Shown here: one piece after another, positions 13,399 through 14,302 of the stretch
Layout: the number at the start of each line of letters is the position of its first letter
Numbering within the stretch: position 1 is the first letter of the stretch
Source of the DNA: an uncultured Bacilli bacterium
Lineage (GTDB): Bacteria > Bacillota_I > Bacilli_A > RF39 > UBA660
Assembly: GCA_934098455.1 (NCBI GenBank)
Contig: CAKOOU010000028.1
Span: 1-14,302 of the forward strand
Length of the DNA stretch: 14,302 nt
Reading direction: 5' to 3'
Notes under the pieces: generated by a model
Database searches by the model: none
What the model was told of the DNA's origin: nothing
The model's input: the letters and a program-made list of their open reading frames with translations, nothing else
Made by a program: the position numbers and the translations under genes

Positions 13399-14302
13399 AT
13401 TCAGAAACAATTTTATATGGGTCTGTGCTTGTTCCTGTTCCAGTAAATTTAATATCTTTCTTCAAATTTATACTAGGTTTAAACGCATAAGAATTATTAG
13501 CATTATAGGTATATAGACGACTATCTGAGTAATATACCCCAAACTGAGATACAGTTGTACTTCTACCACTAAAATTAGTTGATGTTAAAAGCCACCAATT
13601 AACTGTTACATTAGGATTATATAAATAATAATTTTTATTATCTAATCCCATACGATATGCCCCAGCATATGCAACCTCATCTGCAGATAACAAGCCTATT
13701 GGATATTTTAAATTTCCATTTGTTTCTTTACCATCTGGTAATGTACTTTTTGTTGTTGTATATCTTGAATAATTATCATTTGCCTTCTCTGCACATTTTA
13801 ATGTTGGTGTTGATGTTGTTATTGTAGTTGTTCCAGTACTATACATAAGTCTTTCTGTTGCAGAATAATATGTTCTATTTCCTCCATAACCCTTCGCAGT
13901 ATTATCTGAGCCTACTCCACTTTCTGCAAGTGTTTTATCTCCGCAAAATAATGTGTCGCTTAAATAGTTTGCATAATTTGTTTTTAGATTGTCTTCATAC
14001 CATTTGTCTACTGCAATTTTTATTGTACTATCATTTTTATTTTCATGTGTTGCTTCATATGTTGTACTTCCTGGTGTTCCATACATGTAACCTACATATG
14101 CATTGTCATCTTTATTGGTATTAAAAGCTGTTGAAATTGCATTACCACTTGAATCTTTTGCAATATTATCTAGTACAAGTCGTATACTTCCATCTCCATT
14201 TATTCTTACTATTCTCCAAACTTTATCTGCAAATGATACATAATTATCTATTACATTTCCTCTAAAATAATAACTTGTTCCATAATCATCTGGTGCTGTA
14301 TT
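13397..14302 (-). CDS. DUF6273-like surface protein, 5' end beyond window
   Basis: At least 302 residues; the frame stays open from the right edge (starting NTAPDDYGTSYYFRGNVIDN), so the N-terminus is missing; the ATG at 14086 is internal. Landmarks: YYFRGNV, VWRIVRINGDGSIRL, AYVGYMYGTPGSTTYEATH, IKIAVDKWYEDNL, SDTLFCGDKTL, YPIGLLSADEVAYAG, NWWLLTSTNFSG, and FKPSINLKKDIKF near the end. This is the C-type-lectin/SUMF-like fold often annotated DUF6273, abundant as secreted or pilin-like surface proteins in gut Firmicutes. The usual 'W.MSP' segment is WWLLTS here and 'RPVINL' is KPSINL. Cys residues (LFC, LKC) may pair. It probably has an N-terminal export signal outside the window. Role in adhesion is inference. 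Confidence 0.75.
   Translation of the reverse strand, partial: NTAPDDYGTSYYFRGNVIDNYVSFADKVWRIVRINGDGSIRLVLDNIAKDSSGNAISTAFNTNKDDNAYVGYMYGTPGSTTYEATHENKNDSTIKIAVDKWYEDNLKTNYANYLSDTLFCGDKTLAESGVGSDNTAKGYGGNRTYYSATERLMYSTGTTTITTSTPTLKCAEKANDNYSRYTTTKSTLPDGKETNGNLKYPIGLLSADEVAYAGAYRMGLDNKNYYLYNPNVTVNWWLLTSTNFSGRSTTVSQFGVYYSDSRLYTYNANNSYAFKPSINLKKDIKFTGTGTSTDPYKIVSE

Noticed and set aside
13858..14124. Plus-strand open frame rich in His/Leu/Tyr
   Set aside because: Antisense shadow of the DUF6273-like gene, low-complexity and without start signals.
13397..14302. Diversity-generating retroelement target (C-type-lectin-like variable protein)
   Set aside because: The fold fits, but the C-terminal region is not enriched in AAY codons, and no reverse transcriptase or template repeat is visible in the window.
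1..14302. Mycoplasma genetic code (TGA as Trp)
   Set aside because: comEA ends at TGA inside an ATGA start-stop overlap, and conserved Trp positions use TGG.

Overview
The window is very AT-rich (coding and spacer DNA look like roughly 20-25% GC). It uses TGA as a stop (at 4165-4167, inside an ATGA overlap) and TGG for Trp, so the standard bacterial code fits better than the Mycoplasma code. Protein families (ComEA/ComEC, a SpoVID-YsxE pair, Cna-B-like and DUF6273-like surface domains, Rpn nucleases) and the compact layout point to a Bacillota (Firmicutes) genome. I infer an uncultured, reduced, gut-type Bacilli lineage of the RF39/Erysipelotrichales kind; no rRNA or tRNA gene is present to prove it.

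Layout, left to right. Positions 1-100 hold a GC-rich edge with three consecutive hairpins. Next on the minus strand are the broken remains of a Cna-B-like surface protein (99-571) and a small intact gene (582-941) that ends in the same C-terminal motif. A divergent hypothetical gene with a strong promoter follows (1117-1494). A minus-strand competence operon comEA-comEA'-comEC (4809 down to 1528) carries two tandem ComEA paralogues. Divergent from it across about 60 bp is a plus-strand NHEJ operon: ku (4870-5619) overlapped by an ATP-dependent ligase (5609-6478).

Next come two Rpn/PD-(D/E)XK genes on the minus strand: a full-length one with intact motif residues (7043-7915) and a truncated paralogue whose two key acidic positions are replaced (6475-6867). 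Each is preceded by a copy of the same ~172-bp non-coding module (7953-8124 and 6860-7030). Then there is a secreted, membrane-anchored protein with two cadherin-like sandwich domains (8153-9454) and a tiny two-helix membrane protein (9551-9739, plus).

The right third is all minus strand. A DUF6273-like surface protein runs off the right edge (13397-14302), followed by a lipoprotein (12788-13327), a fused MTA/SAH nucleosidase-GNAT acetyltransferase (11496-12731), and a SpoVID-like plus YsxE-like pair (11342 down to 9713) in the gene order known from Bacillus subtilis.

Themes: DNA import and end-joining sit back to back; spore-coat morphogenesis genes survive in a compact genome; and many terminators include the stop codon of the gene they end, a sign of genome compaction. 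The least explained parts are the Rpn pair with its duplicated module, the nucleosidase-acetyltransferase fusion and the com/NHEJ divergon.
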